A stretch of 64,000 bases of DNA from Bellilinea sp040754815 (GCA_040754815.1 JBFMBX010000004.1:186001-250000); one strand, 5' to 3'; numbered from the stretch's first letter, positions 51,771 to 61,235 are shown. The notes: generated by a model from the sequence alone, not told the origin. Program-made: numbers and translations.

Positions 51771-52625
51771 ATGAGCAACCCCTTAGATACTTTTTTTGCC
51801 AGTAAGAAAGTCTTAATTACCGGCGGATCAAGCGGGATTGGACTGGCTCTGGCCAGTCTTCTTGTTCAAATGAACGCCAGCGTATGTATTCTCGCCAGAA
51901 GGCCGGAACCTCTCCAGAAGGCCCATGCTGAATTACTGGCTTTGCGAAAATCCCCAGAAACAGAAGTGCTCTGCATTCCCGCCGATGTATCCGACCCGCC
52001 ATCCCTGAAGGAACACATCAATCAGTTGATTTCTCAATGGGGGAAAATTGATATCTTAATCAACTCCGCCGGCGTGGCTCACCCCGGTGAGTTCTGGAAC
52101 CTGGATGAAGACATTTTCACCAAAATGATGCAAATCAATTACTTTGGCACGGTAAACGCCATTCGCGCCGTACTCCCTGCCATGCTGGCACGTAAAGAGG
52201 GTATCATCGTCAACATTTCTTCCGTGGTGGGTTATTTGAATATTTACGGCTACACCGCTTACGGCGCTTCGAAATATGCAGTGACGGGTCTTTCGGATGC
52301 TCTTCGAATGGAACTTAAACCGAAAGGCATTCAGGTTTCTCTCGTTTATCCACCCGATACCAACACTCCCCAGCTGGCCTATGAAAATCAATTCAAACCG
52401 GCAGTCACCAAAGCTCTCGCCAGCAGTGGCGGCATTGTTCAACCCGAACAGGTGGCTCGCGAAATTTTAAATGGAATTTCACGGAGAAAATACATTATTT
52501 TGCCCGGTTTTGAGAACAAACTCATTTATTTTGCAGTTCATCTATTGGGCAAAGGTTTGACCTATGCTTTGCTGGACCGCATGGTTGCCAGTGCGCTGCA
52601 AAGCAAAACCGCCGCCAAAGAATAA
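51771..52625 (+). CDS. Short-chain dehydrogenase, 3-ketosphinganine reductase-like
   Basis: Classical SDR of 284 residues with VLITGGSSGIGLAL, ILINSAGVA, the Ser of NISSVVGYLN, and YTAYGASKYA holding the catalytic Tyr and Lys. Segment order and the hydrophobic C-terminal half (KLIYFAVHLLGKGL) resemble 3-ketodihydrosphingosine reductases (KDSR/FVT1), which make sphingoid bases. No serine palmitoyltransferase gene is here, so sphingolipid synthesis is only a possibility. The last 28 codons overlap the convergent heme A synthase gene. Confidence 0.78.
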   Translation: MSNPLDTFFASKKVLITGGSSGIGLALASLLVQMNASVCILARRPEPLQKAHAELLALRKSPETEVLCIPADVSDPPSLKEHINQLISQWGKIDILINSAGVAHPGEFWNLDEDIFTKMMQINYFGTVNAIRAVLPAMLARKEGIIVNISSVVGYLNIYGYTAYGASKYAVTGLSDALRMELKPKGIQVSLVYPPDTNTPQLAYENQFKPAVTKALASSGGIVQPEQVAREILNGISRRKYIILPGFENKLIYFAVHLLGKGLTYALLDRMVASALQSKTAAKE

Positions 52626-53528
52626 TTCTGCCAGCCCCACCCATGCCAGCCAGATCAAATTGGTCAATAATAAATGTAAAATTTGCATCCACACCGGTGC
52701 CAGCAGAATTACATTTAACACGCCCATAACCAGTTGCAGAGCATACAGCGCACTAAGCGTATAAGTTGCCTTTTGCAAGCCAAACCCCAACTTTCGGCGA
52801 ATCACCAGAGTCACACCGATGGTATAAGCGCCCACCAGACCGGCAATCATCGGGTGAAATACTCGCAAACGAATCAAAACATTAGCCGTCGGATCGAAAT
52901 CTTGTTGAAAACCTTCAACGAGGGAAGAAGAGGGGTAGAGGGTATCTCCCAGAGCAGTTACGGCACCGCTGGCAGCCAATACCATCATTCCCAATAAACC
53001 TGCAAAAATCAAGATGCTCCAACCTGCCGGCATGAAGTTAAGCCGCCGTGGTGCGTTTTCATAAGACCATCGGGCAGTAAGAAATATCGAACCCGTCAGC
53101 AATAAGGTATTGACCAGGTGTATCATCATTACCACGGCGCGGTGAATTGAATCGTTCTGCCCGGTTAATTCATTCAATACCAGCACGGCGCCGATTAACG
53201 ATTCGATGAGCGTAAAAATCCCCACCGCAGAGGCAGATTTTCGAACAATGTGGCCTTTGGGAAACATTCGAAAGGCCCCGACGATCAACAAAACCATCAA
53301 GATCAAGACCAACCCGCTGGATAAGCGGTGTATGAACTCGATAATCGTTTCAATTTCCGGCGCGCGCGGGATGACTTCACCATTACAAAGCGGCCAGTGG
53401 GCGCCACACCCCGCCCCGGAACCCGTAGCACGAACAAATGCTCCCCATAAAATTACCCCCACATTGTATCCAAGGACACCCCAAACGAACCTGCGAAATC
53501 CGGCAATTGACTTAAAGATTTTATTCAT
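52542..53528 (-). CDS. ctaA: Heme A synthase (CtaA/COX15-like)
   Basis: Integral membrane protein of about 328 residues with eight hydrophobic segments. Oxidises the C8 methyl of heme O to give heme A for aa3-type oxidases. Motifs: WGAFVRATGSGAGCGAHWPL with the Cys pair of the first outer loop, the heme-binding His in EFIHRLSSG, IHRAVVMMIH, RVFHPMIAG and ILHLLLTN. The frame opens 54 bases earlier, but the ATG at 53528 matches the family start and has GAGGAAA upstream. Its presence argues for aerobic or microaerobic respiration. Overlaps the 3' end of the SDR gene. Confidence 0.88.
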   Translation of the reverse strand: MNKIFKSIAGFRRFVWGVLGYNVGVILWGAFVRATGSGAGCGAHWPLCNGEVIPRAPEIETIIEFIHRLSSGLVLILMVLLIVGAFRMFPKGHIVRKSASAVGIFTLIESLIGAVLVLNELTGQNDSIHRAVVMMIHLVNTLLLTGSIFLTARWSYENAPRRLNFMPAGWSILIFAGLLGMMVLAASGAVTALGDTLYPSSSLVEGFQQDFDPTANVLIRLRVFHPMIAGLVGAYTIGVTLVIRRKLGFGLQKATYTLSALYALQLVMGVLNVILLAPVWMQILHLLLTNLIWLAWVGLAELFFGGGFALQRTGNHAVQQSIGQTFAQ

Positions 53529-53592
53529 ATCTTTATTTTCCTCATCGCATTGGTATTTTACCGGCCTGTTTCGGACTTGCATAGCCCTTCAG

Positions 53593-53642
53593 TAAGTTAA
53601 CTTAAGACAAAAAACCACTGGAAAAGTGCCAAAGACCACTGG
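53593..53642 (+). promoter_or_regulatory. Operator-like repeats upstream of argF
   Basis: A perfect 12-bp palindrome TAAGTTAACTTA (53593-53604) is followed by two direct ACCACTGG repeats (53614-53621 and 53635-53642) exactly 21 bases apart, two helix turns. The second ends about 20 bases before the -10 box at 53662, where a repressor or activator could act. It does not match the classical Arg box. Confidence 0.45.
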
Positions 53643-53661
53643 CGAATGGACTGCTCTATGT

Positions 53662-53667
53662 TATACT
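53662..53667 (+). promoter_or_regulatory. Candidate -10 box of argF
   Basis: TATACT 41 bases before the argF ATG. No good -35 is visible; the region where it should lie overlaps the second ACCACTGG repeat, suggesting activator dependence or competition. Confidence 0.45.
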
Positions 53668-53707
53668 CTGAGTGCCCCATACTCTTAATATTAAAAAAGG
53701 AGCCCTT

Positions 53708-54634
53708 ATGAAAAAAGATTTTCTTGCGGTTTCTGACTATTCACCAGCAGAACTACAAGGAATGCTTGATCTGGCTGTCCGCCTGAAAAAAGAGCGGCAG
53801 GCGGGTGGAAATGAACCGGTGCTTAAAAACAAAGTGCTGGGAATGATCTTTCAAAAACCCAGCCTGCGCACACGGGTCAGTTTCGATATGGCAATGCGTC
53901 ATCTGGGAGGAGATGCTCTTTATCTCTCCCCCAATGAAATTGGTCTTGGTCAGCGGGAATCGATTGCCGATGTTGCTCGCGTCATGTCCGGGTATGTAGA
54001 TGCGATCATGGCGAGGGTTTTCGCTCATGAGCATGTGCTTGAACTGGCCAGATGGGCAAGTGTGCCGGTTATCAACGGCCTGAGTGATTACAACCATCCC
54101 TGTCAGGCGATGGCTGATGCGCTCACCATTCAAGAAGAATTTGGCTCCCTCAAAGGTTTGAATGTCACCTTCATTGGTGATGGGAACAACGTTGCGGTCT
54201 CGCTGATGCATATTTGTGCCAAATTAGGCGCCAACTTTACCATCGCCAATCCCGAAGGTTACGATATTGTTCCTCACGCCGTCGAACTGGCAAAACAATT
54301 CGCAGCCGAAAGCGGCAGCAAATTGACCTTCCTTCGCGACCCTCATCAGGCCGTCAGGGATGCCCACGTGATTTACACCGACACATGGACCAGTATGGGG
54401 CAGGAAGCCGAGGCCAAAAAGCGGGAAGCAGTCTTTCCGCCATATCAGGTCAACCAACAACTCGTCTCCGAAGCCCGAGCGGATGTGATTGTCATGCATT
54501 GCTTGCCTGCTCACCGCGGCCAGGAAATCACCGACGAAGTGGCCGATGGCCCTCACTCTCGTCTCTTCCCTCAGGCTCATAACCGTTTGCACGCTCAAAA
54601 AGCCATCTTAGTTAAACTGCTGGCTGACAAATAA
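53708..54634 (+). CDS. argF: Ornithine carbamoyltransferase
   Basis: Joins carbamoyl phosphate and ornithine to citrulline, or runs in reverse in arginine catabolism. Protein of 308 residues with the carbamoyl-phosphate motif FQKPSLRTRVSFD, HPCQAMAD, and the ornithine loop VMHCLPAHRGQEITDEV. AAGGAG (53697-53702) fits the ATG at 53708; the ATG at 53672 lies too far out. The ornithine aminotransferase gene follows after 12 bases, so ornithine is the shared substrate. Confidence 0.93.
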   Translation: MKKDFLAVSDYSPAELQGMLDLAVRLKKERQAGGNEPVLKNKVLGMIFQKPSLRTRVSFDMAMRHLGGDALYLSPNEIGLGQRESIADVARVMSGYVDAIMARVFAHEHVLELARWASVPVINGLSDYNHPCQAMADALTIQEEFGSLKGLNVTFIGDGNNVAVSLMHICAKLGANFTIANPEGYDIVPHAVELAKQFAAESGSKLTFLRDPHQAVRDAHVIYTDTWTSMGQEAEAKKREAVFPPYQVNQQLVSEARADVIVMHCLPAHRGQEITDEVADGPHSRLFPQAHNRLHAQKAILVKLLADK

Positions 54635-54646
54635 TCAGGTGGAATT

Positions 54647-55864
54647 ATGGTGACTAAACAAAAAAGTACCAGTGAATTGATTGAAATCGAGGAAAAGTAC
54701 GGCGCCCACAACTACCACCCATTGGATGTGGTCATCAGCCGCGCCGAAGGGGTATGGGTTTGGGATGTGGATGGTAATCGCTATCTGGATTGTCTCAGTG
54801 CTTATTCAGCCCTCAATCAAGGTCATGTCCACCCGCGGATTTTACGGGCCTTGATTGAACAGGCACAAAAAGTCACCCTCACCTCACGCGCATTTCGGAA
54901 CGATCAATTGCCCCTCTTTTATAAAGAATTATCCGAACTGACCGGTTACGAAATGTCGTTACCGATGAACAGCGGTGCTGAAGCCGTTGAAACAGCCCTG
55001 AAACTCGCCCGCAAATGGGCTTATCAGGTAAAAGGGGTACCGCGCTATCAGGCTGAAATCATTGTTGCTGAAGGGAACTTTCACGGTCGCACGATTTCGA
55101 TAATCTCGTGTTCCACTGAACCCCTCTACAAAAACGATTTTGGCCCTTTTACTCCCGGATTCGTCACTGTTCCTTACGGAGATGCAGATGCAATCGCCAG
55201 GGCTATCACCCCCAACACCGCTGCTGTCCTCTTGGAGCCAATTCAGGGAGAAGGCGGCGTAATCATTCCACCGGCCGGCTACCTCAAAAAAGTTGCTGAG
55301 ATTTGTCGGCAAAATCAAGTGCTTTTCATCGCCGATGAAATCCAAACCGGTTTAGGTCGTACCGGAAAACTGTTTGCTTGCGACCATGAGGATGTTCGAC
55401 CGGATATCATCGTGATTGGAAAAGCCCTTTCTGGCGGTTTTTACCCCATTTCTGCCATTCTTGCCGATCAACCGATCCTGGGTCTTTATCAGCCCGGAGA
55501 ACACGGCTCAACCTTTGGTGGTAATCCCCTTGCGTGTGCCGTGGGACGCGAAGCCTTGAAAGTGATTGTTGAAGAAAACCTCATCGAAAATGCTCGTCAA
55601 ATGGGCGAATATTTCCTGGAGCGTTTAGAGGAAATTCCCTCACCTCACGTTCAAGAAGTTAGGGGACGCGGCTTGTTGATCGGTGTCCAGTTGAAGGAAA
55701 AAGCCGGTGGCGCAAGACGATTCTGCGAAGCCCTTCAGCAAAAGGGAATTCTCGCCAAAGAAACCCATCAGCACATCATCCGTTTCGCCCCGCCATTGAT
55801 TATCACCCGCGATGTGATTGACTGGGCAATTCCTCACATCTACGAAGTTTTGATGATGCCCTAA
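54647..55864 (+). CDS. rocD: Ornithine aminotransferase
   Basis: PLP-dependent class III aminotransferase of 405 residues that converts ornithine and 2-oxoglutarate to glutamate semialdehyde and glutamate. The N-terminal LDCLSAYSALNQGHVHP, with the Tyr-Ser typical of delta-transaminases, favours RocD over ArgD. The PLP Lys lies in IVIGKALSGGFYPISA, and LFIADEIQTGLGRTG precedes it. Co-transcribed with argF. Together they give a short route from citrulline or arginine-derived ornithine to glutamate and proline. A strong hairpin terminator follows the stop. Confidence 0.88.
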   Translation: MVTKQKSTSELIEIEEKYGAHNYHPLDVVISRAEGVWVWDVDGNRYLDCLSAYSALNQGHVHPRILRALIEQAQKVTLTSRAFRNDQLPLFYKELSELTGYEMSLPMNSGAEAVETALKLARKWAYQVKGVPRYQAEIIVAEGNFHGRTISIISCSTEPLYKNDFGPFTPGFVTVPYGDADAIARAITPNTAAVLLEPIQGEGGVIIPPAGYLKKVAEICRQNQVLFIADEIQTGLGRTGKLFACDHEDVRPDIIVIGKALSGGFYPISAILADQPILGLYQPGEHGSTFGGNPLACAVGREALKVIVEENLIENARQMGEYFLERLEEIPSPHVQEVRGRGLLIGVQLKEKAGGARRFCEALQQKGILAKETHQHIIRFAPPLIITRDVIDWAIPHIYEVLMMP

Positions 55865-55878
55865 ATTCATGCATATAA

Positions 55879-55921
55879 AAAAATTCAGCATCGGTTGATC
55901 ACTCACCGATGCTGAATTTTT
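55879..55921 (+). terminator. Intrinsic terminator of argF-rocD
   Basis: Perfect 17-bp inverted repeat (55879-55895 with 55905-55921), 9-base loop, and T-rich 3' arm. Confidence 0.88.
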
Positions 55922-55962
55922 ATTTCTCGGTGAAGGCATGCCGCCCGTTTTCAGAGAGGTTT

Positions 55963-55971
55963 TGGTACAAT
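55963..55971 (+). promoter_or_regulatory. Extended -10 promoter of pyk
   Basis: TGG directly before TACAAT gives an extended -10 element 38 bases before the pyk ATG. No -35 match is good, as expected for this class. Confidence 0.55.
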
Positions 55972-56009
55972 GGAAATGATCAGGATAACACTAACCACAG
56001 AGGTAGAGG

Positions 56010-57470
56010 ATGAACTTCCGCAGGACGAAAATTGTTGCCACAATCGGTCCGGCAAGCGAAGATGAAAGCACCCTTCGAAAATTGATCGAGGCCGGCATTG
56101 ATGTTGCCAGATTAAATTTTTCTCACGGTACCCACGAAGAACATTTAGAAAAAATCCGCCTGATACGCAAACTTTCTGAAGAACTCAACAAACCCGTTTC
56201 TATTCTTCAGGATTTACAGGGGCCGAAGTTAAGGGTTGGCAAATTACCTGCCGAGGGCATACCCCTGCAGGCAGGTGATCTTGTCGCACTGAAACAGGTC
56301 TCCAGCACATTACCAACGGGTGAAAATTCTGAGAATGCAGTTGTCATTCCCCTGGATGTTCCCAATCTGGCCCGTGGGGTTATACCCGGCAACCGCATCT
56401 TGCTGGATGACGGTAATCTTGAATTTGAAGTGACCGAAGTGAAGGGAGAAGCAGTATTTGCCCGTGTTGTGCTGGGCGGCACATTGTACTCCAATAAGGG
56501 AGTAAATCTGCCGGGTGCTGCACTCGGTATCCCGCCATTTACCGAAAAAGACCGTCAGGATCTGGAATTCGGCCTCAAAAATGGTGTGGATTGGGTTGCG
56601 ATTAGTTTTGTTCACCGCGCCTCGGATATAGAAGAAGTACGCCGCGCCATGCAGGAAATTGATCCCGCACGCGCCAACACACCCATTATCGCCAAACTGG
56701 AAAGACCCGAAGCCATCACCAACTTACACGAAATTATTCACGCGGCGGACGGCGTGATGGTTGCCCGCGGTGATCTGGGCGTAGAAACTTCTCCCGCAAC
56801 TGTTCCCATCATTCAAAAACGCATCATTGATATGGCCAACCGCCATGCCAAACCGGTCATTACTGCAACTCAGATGCTGGATTCAATGATCCGCAACCCT
56901 CGCCCAACCCGCGCCGAAGCCTCCGATGTAGCCAACGCCATCTTCGACGGCACGGATGCGGTCATGCTTTCAGGTGAAACCGCCAGCGGTTCATATCCCA
57001 TTGAAGCCGTAAAAGTCATGGCAAACATTATTTGCGAAGCAGAAGCAAACGCCGCAGAATACGGTCATTACTCAAACCGCCCCGCCGAAGCCCCTCAGGA
57101 CGATGCTTTGGCCATTACACGGGCAGCTAATGAACTGGCTCATGATCGGGATGTCGCGGCTATTGCGGTGTTTACTCAAAGCGGAAAAACCGCTCTCTTG
57201 ATGTCAAAGTCACGACCGCACGTCCCAATATTTGCCTTCACCCCCGAAGAACGAACTTACCAGCGGATGGGGTTGTATTGGGGAGTTGTTCCATTTCTCG
57301 TGCCGTTTGCCTCAACGGTAGAAGCCATGATCTCCAGTGTGGAGGCTGCACTTCTTTCATCAACCTCCATTCGAAGCGGAGATCAGGTTGTCGTCATCAG
57401 TGGATTCCCGGTGGGAGGAATGCGGCCACCTAACTTTACCCTGCTTTACACCCTTGGAGAATGGACTTAA
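56010..57470 (+). CDS. pyk: Pyruvate kinase
   Basis: Converts PEP and ADP to pyruvate and ATP, the last step of glycolysis. The 486-residue length is normal for bacterial enzymes. Visible motifs: N-terminal TKIVATIGPAS, FSHGTHEEHLE, LQDLQGPKLRVG, VARGDLGVE, and the long signature ending ITATQMLDSMIRNPRPTRAE with NAIFDGTDAVMLSGETASG. The C-terminal allosteric-type domain is present. GAGGT about 6-8 bases before the ATG is the ribosome site. The rhodanese gene follows after 6 bases and is probably co-transcribed. Confidence 0.94.
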   Translation: MNFRRTKIVATIGPASEDESTLRKLIEAGIDVARLNFSHGTHEEHLEKIRLIRKLSEELNKPVSILQDLQGPKLRVGKLPAEGIPLQAGDLVALKQVSSTLPTGENSENAVVIPLDVPNLARGVIPGNRILLDDGNLEFEVTEVKGEAVFARVVLGGTLYSNKGVNLPGAALGIPPFTEKDRQDLEFGLKNGVDWVAISFVHRASDIEEVRRAMQEIDPARANTPIIAKLERPEAITNLHEIIHAADGVMVARGDLGVETSPATVPIIQKRIIDMANRHAKPVITATQMLDSMIRNPRPTRAEASDVANAIFDGTDAVMLSGETASGSYPIEAVKVMANIICEAEANAAEYGHYSNRPAEAPQDDALAITRAANELAHDRDVAAIAVFTQSGKTALLMSKSRPHVPIFAFTPEERTYQRMGLYWGVVPFLVPFASTVEAMISSVEAALLSSTSIRSGDQVVVISGFPVGGMRPPNFTLLYTLGEWT

Positions 57471-57476
57471 ACAAGA

Positions 57477-58328
57477 ATGGATCACCTGTATACCACCCTG
57501 ATCGAAGTTGAAGAATTAATCAACCATCTCAACGACCCGGACTGGGTGATTGTTGATTGCCGGTTCGATTTGAATAACCCCGACTGGGGTTTTTTGAATT
57601 ATCAACAAGGGCATATTCCCGGTTCGGTATATGCTCATCTGGATAAAGATCTTTCCGCCCCTCTCACTCCGGCCAGCGGCAGGCACCCATTACCTACACC
57701 GCAAGATTTTGCCTCTACCCTGGAACGTTTAGGAATCAGCAACTCATCACAGGTTATTGTGTTGGATACCAGCGGCGGCTCTTTCGCTGCTCGCTTATGG
57801 TGGATGCTCAAGTGGGTAGGCCATACCAGCGTCGCCGTTCTTAATGGCGGCTGGAACGCATGGAAAATGGCGGGTTATCCTGTTGCAGTGGGGAATGAAT
57901 CAAAACTTCCCGGTCACTTCGAACCCCACCCACAAGCGGGTAAATATGTGACCACCTCTGAAATCCTCGCTCTGCTGAATGACCCAAACTTCAAAATCAT
58001 TGATGCCCGGGCACCCGAGCGGTACCGCGGTGAGATTGAACCTCTTGATCCCGTCGCGGGTCACATTCCGGGTAGTATCAATCGCTTTCATGAAAAGAAT
58101 CTCGGCCGGGGTGGTAAGCTAAAATCCGCCGAGCTTTTACGCAAGGAATTTGAAGAATTTATAGGTAACACGCCCCCCGATCGAGTAATTGTGTATTGCG
58201 GATCGGGGGTTACTTCCTGCCATCATTTGCTGGCCATGGAATATGCCGGCATACAGGGGGCAAAACTGTATGCCGGCTCGTGGAGCGAATGGATACGCGA
58301 TCCCCGCCGCCCCATCGAAAAAGGTTGA
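57477..58328 (+). CDS. Rhodanese-type sulfurtransferase (SseA-like)
   Basis: Two-domain sulfurtransferase of 283 residues: an inactive N-terminal rhodanese fold (about 8-130) and an active C-terminal fold (about 150-280). The persulfide Cys is at about 241 in VIVYCGSGVTSCHHL; the CGSGVT loop favours 3-mercaptopyruvate over thiosulfate as donor. YAGSWSEWIRDPRRPI is a family hallmark near the end. The enzyme hands sulfur to cyanide or thiol acceptors. Lies directly after pyk with no functional link apparent, and converges with korB. Confidence 0.88.
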   Translation: MDHLYTTLIEVEELINHLNDPDWVIVDCRFDLNNPDWGFLNYQQGHIPGSVYAHLDKDLSAPLTPASGRHPLPTPQDFASTLERLGISNSSQVIVLDTSGGSFAARLWWMLKWVGHTSVAVLNGGWNAWKMAGYPVAVGNESKLPGHFEPHPQAGKYVTTSEILALLNDPNFKIIDARAPERYRGEIEPLDPVAGHIPGSINRFHEKNLGRGGKLKSAELLRKEFEEFIGNTPPDRVIVYCGSGVTSCHHLLAMEYAGIQGAKLYAGSWSEWIRDPRRPIEKG

Positions 58329-58337
58329 AGCGTATCC

Positions 58338-59384
58338 TTAAAATTCCATACTCTTCATGAGGCGCTCAAACGATTCGCGGCTGGGGCGTAACTTTTCCGC
58401 CGGCAGTCGATTCAGCGGGGTTTCCGGCAGATTATACATATCAAAGATCGTAGGGGTATTGGGATTTACATATAAGATGCCGGTCAACAGCCAGTTGTTG
58501 TCTTCCGCTTCGTGCAAAACCCTGAGTGCCTCGTAAATATTGGTGGGGTCGTAATCACGGTCAAGTTTCTTCAAAACAATGGTTGCCCCATCGTGAAGGG
58601 TTACTTCCCGGACACTCCCCTCCTCGAAATCTTCGATGGTAATTTCATCCCGGGCAGGTACATAGGTAATGTCATGCAAAGCAATTTCGTGTTCTTTTCC
58701 CCACGTATAGGAATGGAAAGAATCCTCTTTATTGTGGAAAGTTACACACGGGCTGATAATATCAATCACCGCAATTCCACGATGGCTGAATGCCGCCTTG
58801 AAAATTTCCTTAACCTGTTTGGGGTCACCCGCAAAGGATCGCGCAACAAAAGACGCGCGGCCGATCAACGCCTCCATACAGATATCTACCGGGAAGTATT
58901 TGTTGACCCCCTGGCGCTTCAATTCCAATCCACGTTCGGCGGTTGCTGAAAACTGTCCTTTGGTCAACCCATACACCCCGTTGTTTTCAACGATATACAC
59001 CATTGGTAAGTTACGGCGAACCACGTGCTTGAATTGCCCCATTCCAATACTGGCCGTGTCGCCATCACCACTCACACCAATTCCTTTAAGGGTATGATCG
59101 GCAAACAACGCCCCCAAGGCTAAGGAAGGCATACGCCCGTGTAAACCGTTGAAACCAAAGGAACGATTGAGAAAATAGGTTGGACTTTTGCTGGAGCAGC
59201 CAATACCGCTAAATTTAACCACCGTCTCGGGAACCACATTCAGTTCATATAAAGCGGCAATGATTTGATTGGAAATCGAATTATGCCCGCAGCCAGCACA
59301 CAAAGTGCTGTTATGCCCCTTGTAATCTGCCCGGCTCAAACCAACCAGATTGACCTGCGTTTTTGGAGCAGCCTGTGTCGTCAT
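58338..59384 (-). CDS. korB: 2-oxoacid:ferredoxin oxidoreductase, beta subunit
   Basis: Thiamine-pyrophosphate subunit of 348 residues. Cysteines at about 29, 32 and 63 (LCAGCGHN and GIGCSSKS) and a later one in SPCVTFHN should bind a [4Fe-4S] cluster. The TPP site is GDGDTASIGMGQF followed by VENNGVYGLTKGQFS. It pairs with the alpha/gamma subunit encoded 3 bases upstream to decarboxylate a 2-oxoacid (probably 2-oxoglutarate) and reduce ferredoxin. No separate ferredoxin-like delta subunit is present. Confidence 0.9.
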   Translation of the reverse strand: MTTQAAPKTQVNLVGLSRADYKGHNSTLCAGCGHNSISNQIIAALYELNVVPETVVKFSGIGCSSKSPTYFLNRSFGFNGLHGRMPSLALGALFADHTLKGIGVSGDGDTASIGMGQFKHVVRRNLPMVYIVENNGVYGLTKGQFSATAERGLELKRQGVNKYFPVDICMEALIGRASFVARSFAGDPKQVKEIFKAAFSHRGIAVIDIISPCVTFHNKEDSFHSYTWGKEHEIALHDITYVPARDEITIEDFEEGSVREVTLHDGATIVLKKLDRDYDPTNIYEALRVLHEAEDNNWLLTGILYVNPNTPTIFDMYNLPETPLNRLPAEKLRPSRESFERLMKSMEF

Positions 59385-59387
59385 GGT

Positions 59388-61235
59388 TTATTTATCCTCC
59401 ATGGATAAAATCCGCTCAACAATCCATTTTGCCGTCATCGGCATTCCGTCAACATGCGAAACCTGTCGTAACCGCGAACCGCTTTCGGGGAAATTAATGG
59501 TCAGGAGTTGCTTCAATTGACCATCGCGGTTTAATTCAACCACGTAGGCATGATCATATTGTTCGAGAAATCCGCCAACCTCGTTTCGGAAAGGCAGAGA
59601 ACGGATGCGCATGTAATCGGTGGGGAATCCGGCTTCCGCCAGCAAGTCTCTGGCTTCCTGAATTGCCGGATCGGTTGAGCCAAAGCCGATAATAGCAAAT
59701 TTGGCACCTTCCATCCGTTCTATTACCGGTTCCGGTAAGAGGTGTAAATTATTGTGAATTTTTCGTTTCAGGCGGTTTAATCCGCGCTCCCAGACATCCG
59801 GATCCTCGCTATAACGCGTCATTTCATCATGACCGGTGCCACGTGCAAAATAGGCACTCGCCGGGTGGCGATTACCGGGCAAAGTTCTATATGGGATACC
59901 ATCTCCATCCACATCCAAATATCGCCCCCATTTGCCATCCAGTTTTTGGAGCATTTTTTCCAGATCTTCTTCCCACAACACCTTGCCTCGATCCATGGGT
60001 TGATCGGGATATTCGAAGCGCGGTGAGATGTGATAATTCATCCCTAGATCGAGGTCGCTTAAAATTATCACCGGTGTTTGCAAACGCTCAGCAATGTCAA
60101 AAGACTTCCAGCCGAATTCAAAGCACTCTTTGACATTGCCCGGCAATAAAATGACATACTCGGTATCGCCATGACTGATGAAGTTTACAAAGGTCAGGTC
60201 GCCCTGTGCCGTTCGAGTTGGCAAACCGGTCGAAGGACCAACCCGCTGCACATCCCAAACCACCACCGGCACCTCGGCGTAATAAGCCAACCCCAAATAT
60301 TCCGCCATCAGTGAAATTCCCGGCCCAGAAGTTGAGGTCATGGCGCGCAATCCGGCCCAACCGGCACCCACCGCCATGCCGATTGCAGCAATTTCATCCT
60401 CCGCCTGAATGACCACACAGGTGGTTTTACCGGTTTCCGGATCAGTACGCAATTGTGGTAGATACTCCATCACCGATTCAGCCAGACTGGAAGCCGGTGT
60501 GATGGGATACCAGGCAGTAAGTTGCACCCCACCGTACAGCGCACCTAATGCTGAAGCGACGTTACCTTCTGTGATGATGTAGCCTTCCATCGGTGGCATG
60601 GGTTCAACATAGTATGGATCGCGCTTTTCGAGATTTTCTTTAGCCCAATTGGCTGCGGCTTGAATCACACTCCAGTTGGACTCAACGGCTTTCTTCTTCC
60701 CTTTGAAATGGGCATCCAATACCTGATAAATGATGCCCAGATCAATACCCAACATTTGAGCCACTACACCCACATACACCATATTGGCCATGTAATCACG
60801 CAAATTTTGAGGGGCGTCGGCCTCCTTTATCAATCGCTTAACCGGCATAGGGTAAAGGATAACATCCTCTCTTCCAAGATCCACTTTGAAATCATCCGGA
60901 TAAAAGAGCACCCCGCCCGGTACCAGAAATTGCATTTCGGTTGCCAGTGTTGCCGGGTTCATCGCTACTACAATGTGGTCCATTTCCACCCGCGCAAGAT
61001 AGCCTTTTTTGCTTAACCGGATGGAGTACCATGTCGGTAAACCCTGAATATTCGAAGGGAATATATTTTTACCGTTAACCGGTATCCCCATGCGGAACAG
61101 GGATTTTAAGATGATGGTGTTTGCCGTTGCCGAACCCGATCCATTAACCGTACTGAAGGTAATACAAAAGTCGTTGACAATCTTTCCGCCTACTGAACCA
61201 CTTTCCATTATTGAAGCAGGCCGTAATTGTGACAT
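59388..61235 (-). CDS. korA: 2-oxoacid:ferredoxin oxidoreductase, fused gamma-alpha subunit
   Basis: Protein of 615 residues. The N-terminal gamma domain (about 15-205: VNGSGSATANTIILKSLFRMG) is fused to the alpha pyrimidine-binding domain (about 215-600: WYPITPASSLAE, MTSTSGPGISLMAEYLGLA, YVILLPGNVKECFEF). The fused layout is usual for KorA/OorA-type enzymes. With KorB it converts a 2-oxoacid, CoA and oxidised ferredoxin to acyl-CoA, CO2 and reduced ferredoxin. AAAGGAG before the ATG is the ribosome site. The GntR regulator gene ends 41 bases upstream on the same strand. Confidence 0.9.
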   Translation of the reverse strand: MSQLRPASIMESGSVGGKIVNDFCITFSTVNGSGSATANTIILKSLFRMGIPVNGKNIFPSNIQGLPTWYSIRLSKKGYLARVEMDHIVVAMNPATLATEMQFLVPGGVLFYPDDFKVDLGREDVILYPMPVKRLIKEADAPQNLRDYMANMVYVGVVAQMLGIDLGIIYQVLDAHFKGKKKAVESNWSVIQAAANWAKENLEKRDPYYVEPMPPMEGYIITEGNVASALGALYGGVQLTAWYPITPASSLAESVMEYLPQLRTDPETGKTTCVVIQAEDEIAAIGMAVGAGWAGLRAMTSTSGPGISLMAEYLGLAYYAEVPVVVWDVQRVGPSTGLPTRTAQGDLTFVNFISHGDTEYVILLPGNVKECFEFGWKSFDIAERLQTPVIILSDLDLGMNYHISPRFEYPDQPMDRGKVLWEEDLEKMLQKLDGKWGRYLDVDGDGIPYRTLPGNRHPASAYFARGTGHDEMTRYSEDPDVWERGLNRLKRKIHNNLHLLPEPVIERMEGAKFAIIGFGSTDPAIQEARDLLAEAGFPTDYMRIRSLPFRNEVGGFLEQYDHAYVVELNRDGQLKQLLTINFPESGSRLRQVSHVDGMPMTAKWIVERILSMEDK

